DNA from: Lachnospiraceae bacterium
Lineage (GTDB): Bacteria > Bacillota > Clostridia > Lachnospirales > Lachnospiraceae
Reading direction: 5' to 3'
DNA: 36,134 nucleotides
Assembly (NCBI GenBank): GCA_910575565.1
Contig: CAJTFL010000035.1
Location: 1-36,134, forward strand
Shown in pieces: positions 22,463 through 31,348 of this stretch. Both the position numbers and the translations under genes were made by a program. The notes below the pieces were generated by a model. The model searched no databases. It was not told the DNA's origin and saw nothing but the letters and a program-made list of their open reading frames with translations. Numbering within the stretch: position 1 is the stretch's first letter; each line of letters begins with the position of its first letter.

Positions 22463-24588
22463 GCATTCTTAAATGCCAGGCGCAGCCTTACCGGCTCCGT
22501 GCCTGTCAATTCAACGCTTCGCTTATCCGGCTGTGAGGTGGCGGCATACAAGTCAAAATGGCTTCCGTCTTTTATACGCTCCCCCTTTTCATTGACCACG
22601 GAAAAGGCCCTGCCGCGGATAAGCAGTTTAGCTTCCGCCTTCTCACCGGCCTTAACCCGTATCCGCTTAAAGGCGCATAAGGCCGGATTTCTCACTCCAT
22701 AGGCGGAATCGGTATTTTTTACGTAAAGCTGTATAACGTCATCCGTATCGTAAGCCCCAGTATTTTCTGCCGTAACGCTTATCCACACATCCGGCAGCCC
22801 CAAACTATCGGTTTCTTCCGTAATCTGCTCCACCTTGGCTTCCGTCACCGCTACCTTTCCGTAGGTCAGTCCGAAGCCAAAGGGATACTGGGCAGCTTCT
22901 TCCATATACCGGTACGTCCTTTTTTCCATATGATAATCCGTAAACGCGGGAAGGGACTGCAGATCATGATAAAAGGTAATAGGCAGCTTTCCGGAAGGAG
23001 ATGTCTCCCCGAATAAGATCTCCGCAATGCTTTTGCCGCCCCTTGCCCCGGGATACCAAAGCTGCAGGATTGCGTTAAAATGCTCCGCCGGGTAACGCAG
23101 ATCAATGGCGCTCCCTGCCATCAGGCAGAACACCACCGGCTTCCCGGTTTTGGCAACCGCCTCCATCAAATCCCGCTGAGGCTTCGGAAGGAGCAGATCC
23201 ATCTTGTCTCCGGAGGCATAGCTGTTTCCCGTATCCCCCTCCTCGCCTTCCAGCGTTTCATCCAGCCCAAGGCATAAGACCACGACATCGCTGTGTTCCG
23301 CCACAATCTGCGCCTCCGCCAGCCTGTCCCCTGCCATGGCAAGGGCTTCCGTCTTATCCTGGAATAAATTGCACCCTTCAGAAAATAAAATCCTGACCCG
23401 GCCTTCCACGTACTGGCGGATGCCCTCCGATACGGTGATATACTCAGAGGACGTGCCGTGGTAGTTGCCGATCAGCGCTTTTCGGCTGTCAGCGTTCGGC
23501 CCGATTATGCCGATCGTCTTGATCTTATCCAGATCAAGGGGCAAAGTGCCGTCATTTTTCAGCATAACCACGCTCTCCTTCGTCACTTTGTCCGCCACTG
23601 CAAGATGCTTCCCGCACTCCACCGCCTCATACGGAATGGAATCGTATTCGCTCCCGTCAAACAGGCCAAGCATATACCGTGTTGTATATAGGCGCACCGC
23701 CGCCTCCGTGATCATTTCCTCCGTCACCAGACCCTGCTGGTACGCCGCCAGGACATGAAGGTACGTGACGCCGCAGTTTAAGTCGCATCCCGCCGCTAAT
23801 GCCATCGCCGCCGATTCCGCTGCGGTGGATGTAACCATATGATGTTCATGAAAATCCCGGATCGCCCAGCAGTCCGATACGAAATGCCCCGCAAATCCCC
23901 ATTTCTCCCGCAAAATATCCTGAATCAGCTCTTTGCTGCCGCAGCAGGGCACACCGTTTACCCGGTTGTAAGCGCCCATCACCGATTCCACATCCGCTTC
24001 CTTTACCAACGCTTCAAATGCAGGCAAATACGTTTCTTCCATATCCTTCGGCGTAGGCTCCACGTCGAATTCATGCCTCATCTCTTCCGGGCCGGAATGC
24101 ACCGCAAAATGCTTTGCGCAGGCCGCCGCCTTTAAGGTTTCCCCGCTGCCCTGCAGGCTTTTGACGTATGCCACCCCAAGGCGGGAAGTCAGATACGGAT
24201 CCTCCCCGTATGTCTCATGGCCGCGCCCCCACCTGGGATCGCGGAAAATGTTCACATTAGGCGACCAGAATGTCAGGCCTTTATAAATATCCCGGTCATT
24301 ATGGGCGCTGAATTCATTGTACTTTGCCCTTCCTTCCTCTGCGATGCAGGCGGCAGCCTCCCCTACTAATTCCTCGTCAAAGGTTGCCGCCATGCCGATT
24401 GCCTGGGCAAAGACCGTGGCGCTTCCCGCCCTTGCCACGCCGTGGAGGCTTTCGCCCCACCAGTTATAGGCGGGAATCCCAAGCCTTTTGATCGCCGGGG
24501 CATCGTAGCGCAGCTGGCTGGCCCGTTCCTCCAATGTCATCCGCCCCACCAGTTCCTGGGCTTTCTTCCTCGCTTCTTCTCTTTTCAT
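22459..24588 (-). CDS. glycoside hydrolase family 3 (beta-xylosidase/beta-glucosidase-like)
   Basis: Cytoplasmic enzyme of 709 aa with the usual order: GH3 barrel, GH3 alpha/beta C-terminal domain, fibronectin III-like domain. Nucleophile D239 is in GHFVSDCWAIRDF; the substrate-binding KHFAVHSG is at about 159-166. The start YNWWGESLHGVARAG and GVPCCGS resemble family members described as xylan 1,4-beta-xylosidases or arabinosidases, but bonds cannot be assigned from sequence. No signal peptide, so it would act on imported oligosaccharides, consistent with the ABC importer nearby. AAAGGAACTTTAAT precedes ATG 24588. It is divergent from the AraC regulator across a repeat-filled spacer. Confidence 0.92.
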   Translation of the reverse strand: MKREEARKKAQELVGRMTLEERASQLRYDAPAIKRLGIPAYNWWGESLHGVARAGSATVFAQAIGMAATFDEELVGEAAACIAEEGRAKYNEFSAHNDRDIYKGLTFWSPNVNIFRDPRWGRGHETYGEDPYLTSRLGVAYVKSLQGSGETLKAAACAKHFAVHSGPEEMRHEFDVEPTPKDMEETYLPAFEALVKEADVESVMGAYNRVNGVPCCGSKELIQDILREKWGFAGHFVSDCWAIRDFHEHHMVTSTAAESAAMALAAGCDLNCGVTYLHVLAAYQQGLVTEEMITEAAVRLYTTRYMLGLFDGSEYDSIPYEAVECGKHLAVADKVTKESVVMLKNDGTLPLDLDKIKTIGIIGPNADSRKALIGNYHGTSSEYITVSEGIRQYVEGRVRILFSEGCNLFQDKTEALAMAGDRLAEAQIVAEHSDVVVLCLGLDETLEGEEGDTGNSYASGDKMDLLLPKPQRDLMEAVAKTGKPVVFCLMAGSAIDLRYPAEHFNAILQLWYPGARGGKSIAEILFGETSPSGKLPITFYHDLQSLPAFTDYHMEKRTYRYMEEAAQYPFGFGLTYGKVAVTEAKVEQITEETDSLGLPDVWISVTAENTGAYDTDDVIQLYVKNTDSAYGVRNPALCAFKRIRVKAGEKAEAKLLIRGRAFSVVNEKGERIKDGSHFDLYAATSQPDKRSVELTGTEPVRLRLAFKNA

Positions 24589-24683
24589 ATTAAAGTTCCT
24601 TTCCTCGACTTTACTTTAGCATAACACATTTTAAGCGTTTGTGCTTGATTAAAATGATGTTGGGGGCAAAATTTTTTTTGACC

Positions 24684-24849
24684 CTGGAGCGTGTTTGAAA
24701 ATTCATTCCCGCCATCTGCGCGCCCCACTTCGCGGTATATTTGAGCCAAATTCAGGGTACATAGCCCGCTATGCGCCTTTCATTTGGCTCAAATCCCCCA
24801 TAAATTGTGACGCACATCTGTCAGAAAGCAATTTTCAAACGCGCTCTAG
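24684..24849. mobile_element. MITE-like element with long terminal inverted repeats
   Basis: A 166-bp element bounded by CTGGAGCGTGTTTGAAAATT and AATTTTCAAACGCGCTCTAG: 20-bp ends with two mismatches. A second, inner pair TTTGAGCCAAAT/ATTTGGCTCAAA folds the middle. It encodes no protein. I believe similar elements are frequent in Lachnospiraceae genomes, from memory and not searched. Flanking target duplication is not obvious. Confidence 0.7.
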
Positions 24850-24866
24850 ATCATCAAATTATCCTA

Positions 24867-24895
24867 TTGCCACTTTTTTGCTCATGAGCTATAAT
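24867..24895 (+). promoter_or_regulatory. promoter of the AraC-type regulator
   Basis: TTGCCA (24867-24872), 17-bp spacer, TATAAT (24890-24895). The spacer ends in the 10-bp palindrome GCTCATGAGC (24880-24889), a possible operator. Confidence 0.75.
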
Positions 24896-24898
24896 TAG

Positions 24899-24920
24899 GG
24901 CGTGTTTGAATAATCATTCC
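24899..24920 (+). repeat. solo end fragment of the MITE-like element
   Basis: GGCGTGTTTGAATAATCATTCC resembles the left end GAGCGTGTTTGAAAATTCATTCC of the element 50 bp upstream. It lies on the probable transcription start of the AraC gene, so the element family supplies part of its leader. Confidence 0.55.
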
Positions 24921-24953
24921 ACCCTACGTAATTTTCATGACAGGAGCATCAAA

Positions 24954-25886
24954 ATGAAACCATCTAAGCAAATACCCCCCCGTTATGAGCAGCCTGACCC
25001 CTGCGCCTATGTGCGGTCGCTAAACGGCTCCCTGGAAACTGTGCGCTTCCTTCCCGAATCCCACCTCCGCATCTGGTATAACATACAAAGCGAAGGATAT
25101 GCCAGCCATTATCATGATGCTTTAGAAATCATTGTCTGTGCGGAACATCAGTACATCATTGCTGCCAATAACCAGGCATTTACTTTAAATAGGGGGGATA
25201 TCCTGATCATCCCCCCATATATGCTCCATGAGCTTTCCGGCACTCCTCACGGCGCACGCTTCATTTTTTTGATTGACATCAGTATGCTAAAGTGTTTCCA
25301 GGATTTTAAGACGCTCGACCCTATTTTTATGAAACCCTTTCTGTGTACATCATCTAACCATTCCGACATATACGCATACATCTATAACACCCTGATGCAA
25401 ATGGTGGAAATTTACTTTTCCCATAATCTTTTCTGGGAAACATCCATCTATTCTTTGCTGCTGAATGTCCTTTTAACCATCGGACGCCATCATTTCTACA
25501 ACAGCGTTGCCGACACGCTCCAGCCTGCCAGCACAAAGCAGCAGGAATATTACGAAATATTCGCCAACCTGTTAAACTATATTGACGCCCATTATGCAGA
25601 TGACCTTACGCTCGAACAGGCAGCCGATTACAGCGGCTTTTCCAAATATCACTTTGCAAGGCTTTTTAAGCAGCACACCCATACAACCTACCACCATTAT
25701 CTGTGCCACAAACGCATCCAGGCCGCGCAATTCCTGCTGACCAATGATACGGAGCTGACGGTCACAAACATTGCCTTCCGCGTTGGCTTTAACAACCTTG
25801 CAACCTTCTGCAGATGCTTTACCAAATACGCCAACTGTTCCCCCACCGAATACCGGAACAAGCTGCGCAAAGAGGAACCAATGTAA
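24954..25886 (+). CDS. AraC family transcriptional regulator with cupin sensor domain
   Basis: Regulator of 310 aa. The N-terminal ~150 residues form an AraC-type cupin (SHYHDALEIIVC, NRGDILIIPPYMLHEL), the ligand-binding part. The C-terminal ~100 residues have two helix-turn-helix motifs (LTLEQAADYSGFSKYHFARLFKQ and TVTNIAFRVGFNNLATFCRCF). Start ATG 24954 has CAGGAGC upstream; the frame extends back to 24906, but that is the MITE fragment. It is divergent from the GH3 gene and convergent with the ABC permeases, so it is the likely local regulator. The inducer is not knowable from sequence; an oligosaccharide or its breakdown sugar is the inference. Confidence 0.93.
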   Translation: MKPSKQIPPRYEQPDPCAYVRSLNGSLETVRFLPESHLRIWYNIQSEGYASHYHDALEIIVCAEHQYIIAANNQAFTLNRGDILIIPPYMLHELSGTPHGARFIFLIDISMLKCFQDFKTLDPIFMKPFLCTSSNHSDIYAYIYNTLMQMVEIYFSHNLFWETSIYSLLLNVLLTIGRHHFYNSVADTLQPASTKQQEYYEIFANLLNYIDAHYADDLTLEQAADYSGFSKYHFARLFKQHTHTTYHHYLCHKRIQAAQFLLTNDTELTVTNIAFRVGFNNLATFCRCFTKYANCSPTEYRNKLRKEEPM

Positions 25887-25898
25887 CCTCCGGCACGG

Positions 25899-26741
25899 TT
25901 ATCCTTTCACGCCGCCAAGCGCTACGCCTGCAATAATATATTTGGACAAAAGAAGATAGACAATAATCAGCGGCAGCACCGTCAATGTCAGCCCCAAATA
26001 TACGGAACCGTACTCTGTCTTATAAATATCACCTTTCAATAAGCTTACCATTATGGGCATTGTATATTTTTTCTGGTCGGTCAGCAGAACCAATGGGGTA
26101 AACAGGTTGTTCCAGCTTGCCACAAAACTGAAGATCGCCTGGGTTGCAATGGCAGGTTTCATAATCGGCAGCACAATCCGGTTAAAGATCTTAAATTCCC
26201 CTGCTCCATCGATTCTTGCTGACTGCACGATTTCCATGGAAAGGGTCGGCTGCAGATACTGCCTCATGAAAAATACCATGGAAGGCGATGCTATGGCCGG
26301 CAGGATCAGCATGGACAGACGGTTGGTCATATGGATCTTATAAACCATCTGATAAAATCCAATCATGGTTATCTGTGCCGGAATCATCATAACGACCATG
26401 ATAAAGCTGAAAAACGCATTCCTTAACTTCCAATTATATGCAACCTGCGCATACGCCGTCAGGGAAGAAAAATAAATGGCAAGCAACGTCGCCCCTATGG
26501 AGATAATCAAAGAATTCATAAAGCCGACTATGGGATTAAAACTTTTTCCCAAAAGGATCTTTAAGTTATTCATCATATAATTCGACGGAATAAGTGAAAT
26601 CGCGTGCTGCTGGATTTCCGTAGTGGATCTGGTGGCGTTTACAATCATGATCCAGAATGGCATAACGCTCAAAATGGCCAGAGAGATCGATACTACATAA
26701 ATGATGATTTTCATCGTCCGGTTTTCTTTGTTCTTTAACAT
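25899..26741 (-). CDS. sugar ABC transporter permease (MalG-type)
   Basis: Inner-membrane permease of 280 aa with about six helices and the cytoplasmic EAA-type loop SARIDGAGEFKIFNRIVLPIMKPA that contacts the ATPase. It matches the CUT1 MalG/AraQ class. Its start overlaps the stop of the partner permease (TAATG), with AAAGGGGAACG upstream, so the two subunits are translated together. No ATP-binding gene is present; CUT1 systems in Firmicutes commonly share an ATPase such as MsmK encoded elsewhere. Confidence 0.93.
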   Translation of the reverse strand: MLKNKENRTMKIIIYVVSISLAILSVMPFWIMIVNATRSTTEIQQHAISLIPSNYMMNNLKILLGKSFNPIVGFMNSLIISIGATLLAIYFSSLTAYAQVAYNWKLRNAFFSFIMVVMMIPAQITMIGFYQMVYKIHMTNRLSMLILPAIASPSMVFFMRQYLQPTLSMEIVQSARIDGAGEFKIFNRIVLPIMKPAIATQAIFSFVASWNNLFTPLVLLTDQKKYTMPIMVSLLKGDIYKTEYGSVYLGLTLTVLPLIIVYLLLSKYIIAGVALGGVKG

Positions 26742-27730
26742 TACGCGTTCCCCTTTCCAGCTTTAAGCTTACTCTGATTGTTCTTTTGCTGCTGCTTAAT
26801 CTGCTTCCTCAATTCCACCTCGTCCTTATCCCGCATCACAAAGAACATGACGGATGCAAGGGCTGCAATGATGACGAACATAATCATGCTTGCCGCCGCC
26901 GCCCGGTTATACATATAGCTGCCGCTGAAGGCTTGGTTGTAAATGAAAAGGCTGGTGGTAAGCGTTGCGTTATCTGGCCCGCCGTTCTGGAACAATTTCG
27001 GGATATCGAACATATTCAGCCCGCCAATCAGGCTGGTAACAAGGGTAAACAATAAAATGGTTTTAACATTAGGAAGGGTAATGTAAAAGAAGGTCTGCAC
27101 GCGGTTTGCGCCGTCAACCTCCGCCGACTCAAAAATCTCCGGGCTGATTCCTAAAATGCCGGAAATTAAGGTAATCATCGTTGAGCCATACCACATCCAC
27201 GTCTGGATAAAGATAACAACGCTTCTTGCCACGGTTTTATTCCGCAATAACTCCACCGGCTTTTCCAAAATCCCAAATCTTACCAGCAAATCATTCACCG
27301 GCCCCATGGGGTAGCCAAAAAAACCGCTGAACAAAATGGCAATCGTTGCCGCCGTAATAATATTGGGCATATAAAGCAATACTTTAAACAGCCCCTGCCC
27401 TTTTACCGTGCTCCGCTTATCGGTAAACCATGCCGCCAGCAAAAGCGCCAGCAATATTTGGGGGACAAAGTTTGAAAGCCATATGACAACGGTATTTTTA
27501 AATGCCTGCTGAAAAGAGGGGCTTGATAAAATGGCCTTAAAATTCCTAAAAATATCCTCTGAAAGAAAACGGATGGATGTCGTCCCCAACCCCTTTAAAT
27601 CGGTAAATCCGATAACCGCCGTATATACGGTAGGATATAAGGAAAACAGCAAAAAGGTGGCCACAAAAGGAATGCTGAACAGATAACCGTATTTTGCATA
27701 CCGGTCATATCCTGGTTTTTTACTCTTCAT
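26741..27730 (-). CDS. sugar ABC transporter permease (MalF-type)
   Basis: Inner-membrane permease of 329 aa with about six helices. The EAA loop is SAEVDGANRVQTFFYITLPNVKT. The C-terminus is a long charged Lys/Gln tail. It fits the CUT1 MalF/UgpA-type class, pairing with the downstream permease. AAGGAG lies 11 nt before ATG 27730, a long gap that may keep translation moderate. It lies about 315 bp downstream of the solute-binding gene on the same strand, with hairpins between. Confidence 0.93.
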   Translation of the reverse strand: MKSKKPGYDRYAKYGYLFSIPFVATFLLFSLYPTVYTAVIGFTDLKGLGTTSIRFLSEDIFRNFKAILSSPSFQQAFKNTVVIWLSNFVPQILLALLLAAWFTDKRSTVKGQGLFKVLLYMPNIITAATIAILFSGFFGYPMGPVNDLLVRFGILEKPVELLRNKTVARSVVIFIQTWMWYGSTMITLISGILGISPEIFESAEVDGANRVQTFFYITLPNVKTILLFTLVTSLIGGLNMFDIPKLFQNGGPDNATLTTSLFIYNQAFSGSYMYNRAAAASMIMFVIIAALASVMFFVMRDKDEVELRKQIKQQQKNNQSKLKAGKGNA

Positions 27731-28046
27731 TGAACGCCGTGCTCCTTTCTTACATTTACATCTTTATCGTGAACGACAAAAATTTTTGTTTTTGGCGTTC
27801 ACTGCGCCGATTTTGCACTGCGTGAAACGCAGCATTTACCTTTTCAAAATAGTGCGCATCCCCCGGAGGGGCTATATAGTTGGGAAAAGGCAGGGCGGAC
27901 GCTGTATAGTCTGCCCTGCCCAAGTTTATGAAATGACGGCCGCGGACTCGTCTTGCTTTCCCCTGAAAATCTGCCGCCCGTTCAGCCGCGCCCATTCGCA
28001 AAATTGCGCTTTCAGCGCTTTTTCCTGCTTACGCAGCTTATTTTGC
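27731..28046 (-). other. hairpin-rich spacer between binding-protein and permease genes
   Basis: No credible gene. From the binding-protein side, read on the minus strand, it holds a dispersed repeat (27978-28047). Next is a strong hairpin GGCAGGGCGGAC/GTCTGCCCTGCC (27889-27920, one mismatch, then TTTTCC). Then come smaller inverted repeats near 27770-27850 (GCGTT.../AACGC). The open frame at 27756-28001 only translates these repeats. By analogy with other ABC operons, such hairpins can lower permease expression relative to the binding protein; this is inference. Confidence 0.6.
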
Positions 28047-28047
28047 C
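27978..28047 (-). repeat. dispersed hairpin repeat, single unit after the binding-protein stop
   Basis: CCGTTCAGCCGCGCCCATTC, then GCAAAATTGCGCTTTCAGCG, then the GCTTACGCAGCTTATTTTGC segment match the reverse complement of the 14698-15088 tandem unit with small gaps. The repeat abuts the stop codon at 28047-28049. Confidence 0.75.
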
Positions 28048-29447
28048 TACTCAACAATAACATCAAGATTATCCGCTACCTGCTGCTTGAAATCGGCAAT
28101 CGCCTGCTCACGCGTCTTATTCCCAGACGTATATTCCCGAACCTGATCCCTCCAATATGTATTGATCGTTTCGTCATACTGGGTCAGGTTCGTGCCCTTC
28201 GCATACTGGTTCGCAGGCACAAACGCCTCAAACATATTCTGGCCGCCAAGGAATTCAATCGCCCCGTCTGAGGAAGACATTACCGTGCCGCTTGCCACTG
28301 CATCCTTCGTGCCGCCTTCACCGTTTAATGTGCCGTTAGCCCATTTATACTGCAGTCCATCCTCTGTACAATCCAACGTAATCCACTCAATCACATCGCG
28401 GATTGCCTCGGTCTTCTTAGAATCTTTATTAACCATCAGCCATGTGCCGCCCCAGAAGAAGCCGATAGGCGGTTCGCATACTGCCCAGTCGCCGTAAGTG
28501 CCTTCGCCTACGGCCTCGCCGCCGCAGTTTGGAGCCATGGTGTAATTAATCAGCCACGCAGGACCGAAGAAGCCGAAAATTCCCTTCTCTCCTTCCCCCT
28601 TCATGTCCGCAAACCATGCATCCTGCCAATCCTGCGTATCATTGTGATATCCATTGTCCTTTAATTTCTTGGATAAATCCAGGAACTCTTCCCGCTTCGG
28701 GTCGATATTCAGCTTGCCGTCAACAATCCATCCTGCTTCGGAGCTATTTTCCACAGCGTGCCAGATATCGCCGTCACCAGACACGATCCCGTAACCTTTC
28801 GCTTTCAGCTCTTCCGCCCCCTGGAAAAATTTGTCCCATCCTGGCCCAATCTTTGCGGCGATTTCTGCCGGATCATCGGTTCCCCAAACATCTTTCGCGA
28901 TGGAACGGCGGTAAATAAACGCGCCGCCGGTTGCCTGATAGCCAAGACCCACCAGCTTGCCGTCTCCATTCGTCCCGATATCCACCGTATACTGGGCAAT
29001 GTCCGCTTCTTTTAAGGCAGCTTCCACATCAATCCCTAAATCCTCATAAGGCATGGCATACTGGCTGGCGCTGCCCTGGGTGTATTTAAGGACAAACGCA
29101 GCCTCCGCGCAGTAAATATCCGGAGCCTTTTCACCGCCTGCCGCTAACGCCTGATCCAAGGCCGGCTGATAGGCGCCATCTGTGGTAGCAATAAGCGTTG
29201 TATTAATATCATAGGCAAAATCCGGATGCAGCTCTTTATATTTTTCAATCATACCTGGCACTTCATCCGTGAAAGCCCACACATTAATTACGTTGTCTCC
29301 CCCTCCTGACAATTCTCCCGCACCCTTCTCCGTGCCGCTGGCTGCCTCGCTTGCGGGCGCATTGCTGTCCGAGCCGCCTTGGCATCCGGCCAGCAAAGAA
29401 GCTGTCATAGAAGCGCATAGCACACATGCCGCTAACTTTTTCATCAT
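28047..29447 (-). CDS. extracellular solute-binding lipoprotein of a sugar ABC importer
   Basis: Lipoprotein of 466 aa that captures a carbohydrate outside the membrane for the two permeases. The signal peptide ends in lipobox LLAGCQG, with a Ser/Glu/Ala-rich linker after the cysteine. The body fits the family 1 (CUT1) binding-protein fold: INVWAFTDEVPGMIEKYKELHP near the start, then GTWLMVNKDSKK and TEAIRDVIEWI. Start ATG 29447 (MMKKLAACV) has AGGAGG upstream; the frame extends to 29522 without support. The repeat begins at its stop codon. Substrate unknown; the neighbouring GH3 suggests an oligosaccharide. Confidence 0.93.
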   Translation of the reverse strand: MMKKLAACVLCASMTASLLAGCQGGSDSNAPASEAASGTEKGAGELSGGGDNVINVWAFTDEVPGMIEKYKELHPDFAYDINTTLIATTDGAYQPALDQALAAGGEKAPDIYCAEAAFVLKYTQGSASQYAMPYEDLGIDVEAALKEADIAQYTVDIGTNGDGKLVGLGYQATGGAFIYRRSIAKDVWGTDDPAEIAAKIGPGWDKFFQGAEELKAKGYGIVSGDGDIWHAVENSSEAGWIVDGKLNIDPKREEFLDLSKKLKDNGYHNDTQDWQDAWFADMKGEGEKGIFGFFGPAWLINYTMAPNCGGEAVGEGTYGDWAVCEPPIGFFWGGTWLMVNKDSKKTEAIRDVIEWITLDCTEDGLQYKWANGTLNGEGGTKDAVASGTVMSSSDGAIEFLGGQNMFEAFVPANQYAKGTNLTQYDETINTYWRDQVREYTSGNKTREQAIADFKQQVADNLDVIVE

Positions 29448-29607
29448 TTTTTCCTCCTTTTTCGACTGGGTTTTCAGTATCTGCCACCCAAAAACTGTGC
29501 TTTTCCTTCCGTTCGGTAGCATAACTTTATTATAATCATGTACGGACTTTCATTCTTTACACTTCTTGCTGTCAGCTTTGCAATTATTGCTAATATTGCA
29601 AAAACAC

Positions 29608-29643
29608 AAAAAAACACCCGATGCCAATCCCCGGCATCGGGTG
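29608..29643 (-). terminator. terminator of the YiaK/YiaL cluster
   Basis: CACCCGATGCC (29615-29625), loop AATCCCC, GGCATCGGGTG (29633-29643): a perfect 11-bp stem. On the minus strand it is followed by TTTTTTT. It separates the catabolic cluster from the binding-protein gene. Confidence 0.88.
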
Positions 29644-29690
29644 AATAGAATAAAAAATGCTCCAAAAAACCATAGATCAATGATCGTTTC

Positions 29691-30143
29691 TTACAAAGCA
29701 ACCTTTACCACTACTTTTTTTACTTCACAAGGGCCGCCTGCCTGGCATCTGGGCTTATGGGCATCTTCCGGCGCCACTACGATCAGATCGCCTTCCTCCA
29801 AAAGCACCGTGCCGCAAAGCTCAGGCTCCTCATAGAAAATCAGGTCATTGGCCTCGTCGCGGCTCTTCACCTTCAGGCCGTCCCGCTTGCATACGCCAAA
29901 CTGCTCCTTGCCAGACACCACGTACTGGATGTCAAAATACTTCTCATGGGTTTCAAAAAGCCCTTCCTCCGGCAGCTTGGTGGTGTACTCCTGCACATTT
30001 GCCACTACCGTATCGCCCATGATGGGATAGCTTCCCACAGCCAGGGCCGCGATATCCGTCTCTGCCAGCCATTTGTAGGCACAGCAAAATTTCTCCTCTA
30101 AATAATTATACTTCTCTGCAATGCTAATATTGGAAAAAAACAT
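29691..30143 (-). CDS. yiaL: YhcH/YjgK/YiaL family protein
   Basis: Small cupin-like protein of 150 aa. The family core is visible: HEKYFDIQYVVSGKEQFGV and, near the end, VAPEDAHKPRC with metal-ligand-type histidines. YiaL, YhcH and YjgK are linked to metabolism of acidic and rare sugars, and some act as sugar anomerases or isomerases; the exact reaction here is unknown. ATG 30143 has AAAAGGAGAGG upstream. It lies behind the YiaK-type gene, the order seen in the E. coli yia operon, which supports a functional link. A strong terminator follows. Confidence 0.9.
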   Translation of the reverse strand: MFFSNISIAEKYNYLEEKFCCAYKWLAETDIAALAVGSYPIMGDTVVANVQEYTTKLPEEGLFETHEKYFDIQYVVSGKEQFGVCKRDGLKVKSRDEANDLIFYEEPELCGTVLLEEGDLIVVAPEDAHKPRCQAGGPCEVKKVVVKVAL

Positions 30144-30229
30144 AATTAACCTCTCCTTTTATCCTGATCATGCACTGAAAGTCAAATGAAATTCGGAATC
30201 CGCTCCGCTGCTTCCTCATAATTGACAGG

Positions 30230-31279
30230 TTAAAAACTTGCGATATCCTTAACGCCTAAATTCCCCTCTGCTATGGAGCACACCTGCTCCCAGATAGCCT
30301 CATCCACCGCCACGCCTTCCTTCATGCTGCGGCTGCGGACGGCAACCGTCCTCTCCCCTGGGCAGGTGACACGGCCGCCCTCGTGATCCGGATGGGTGGA
30401 ATCCGCTGCCGCAACGCGGCGGTTTAACTTCTCCTGAATCTCCTCTTTTGTGCCAAACAGATAAGGATCATAAGCGATGAAAATCTGGCAGCAGCCGCCG
30501 CAGCTCCCCATTTCGCTTGCGGACATATCCGTCCCCACCTTGCCGTTTGCCATCAGGGCAGCAGCCAGGTCAAGGACTATGGCCATCCCGCTTCCCTTCC
30601 AGTAGCCTGCCGGAAGGATCCGCATGGTAGCCTCAATGGCTCCCGGATCGCTGGTCAGGTTCCCATCCTTGTCAAAGCCGCCCGGATAAGGCAGCTGCTT
30701 TCCCGCCAGACGGTACACGCCCAGCTTGCCGTAGGCATACTGGCTCATGGCCATATCCAGCACGATAGGGCCGTCCTCCCTGGGGATCGCCATGCAGAAC
30801 GGATTGTTCCCCACCCCCGGCACATCACTGCCCCACAGCGGCATGCAGCTTTCCGAATTAATCCAGCTCATCCCGGCAAACCCGGCCTCCGCCATACGCC
30901 ACGCGTAAGTGCCGCCGCGCATCCAGTGGGTGGTATTCCGAAGAGCCACACAGCCGATCCCGTGCTCCTTGGCCAGGGCAATGGCCCGATCCGTGCAGAA
31001 AAGGGCGTTGGTAATCCCGATCCCTAACTGGCCGTCATAATTTTCCACCGCGCCTTTAGCGCCCACTAATTCCGGCTTTCCCGCTAAGTTAATCCATCCC
31101 TTCTGGATATACTCCACGAAGCGGGGAACCCGGTTTAACCCATGGCTTTCTACGCCGTCCGCGCTGGACTGGGTGTGGATCGTGGCGCAGATTTCCGCCT
31201 GCTCCTCGCTTAAGCCTGCATTAATCAGCCCTTTCCTCACCGTCTCCTTAACCGTATCAAATGGTATACGCAAACTCAT
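30230..31279 (-). CDS. yiaK: LDH2/MDH2 family oxidoreductase, YiaK-like
   Basis: NAD(P)H-dependent dehydrogenase of 349 aa, family of malate/L-lactate, ureidoglycolate and 2,3-diketo-L-gulonate dehydrogenases. The signature QSSADGVESHGLNRVPRF (H46) marks the family active site, and DMAMSQYAYGKLGVYR the cofactor region. Neighbourhood favours YiaK (2,3-diketo-L-gulonate reductase) because a YiaL homologue follows, but substrate specificity within the family is not readable. Start ATG 31279 (MSLRIPFD) has AAGGAGATAAA upstream; the frame extends to 31333 without a ribosome site. It probably shares a transcript with the ImmA-like gene upstream and yiaL downstream. Confidence 0.9.
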   Translation of the reverse strand: MSLRIPFDTVKETVRKGLINAGLSEEQAEICATIHTQSSADGVESHGLNRVPRFVEYIQKGWINLAGKPELVGAKGAVENYDGQLGIGITNALFCTDRAIALAKEHGIGCVALRNTTHWMRGGTYAWRMAEAGFAGMSWINSESCMPLWGSDVPGVGNNPFCMAIPREDGPIVLDMAMSQYAYGKLGVYRLAGKQLPYPGGFDKDGNLTSDPGAIEATMRILPAGYWKGSGMAIVLDLAAALMANGKVGTDMSASEMGSCGGCCQIFIAYDPYLFGTKEEIQEKLNRRVAAADSTHPDHEGGRVTCPGERTVAVRSRSMKEGVAVDEAIWEQVCSIAEGNLGVKDIASF

Positions 31280-31348
31280 TTTATCTCCTTCCTCTTTACA
31301 AAACCGACCGGCAGCCATGAAAAAAGCAGGCACAGCCGCCAGGCTCCC

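Noticed and set aside
24630..24650. Catabolite-response (cre) site in the GH3 promoter (TTAAGCGTTTGTG)
   Set aside because: Only the AAGCG core fits; the right half has several mismatches to the cre consensus.
27756..28001. 81-aa minus-strand open frame
   Set aside because: It is built from the intergenic hairpins and repeat, with no ribosome site.
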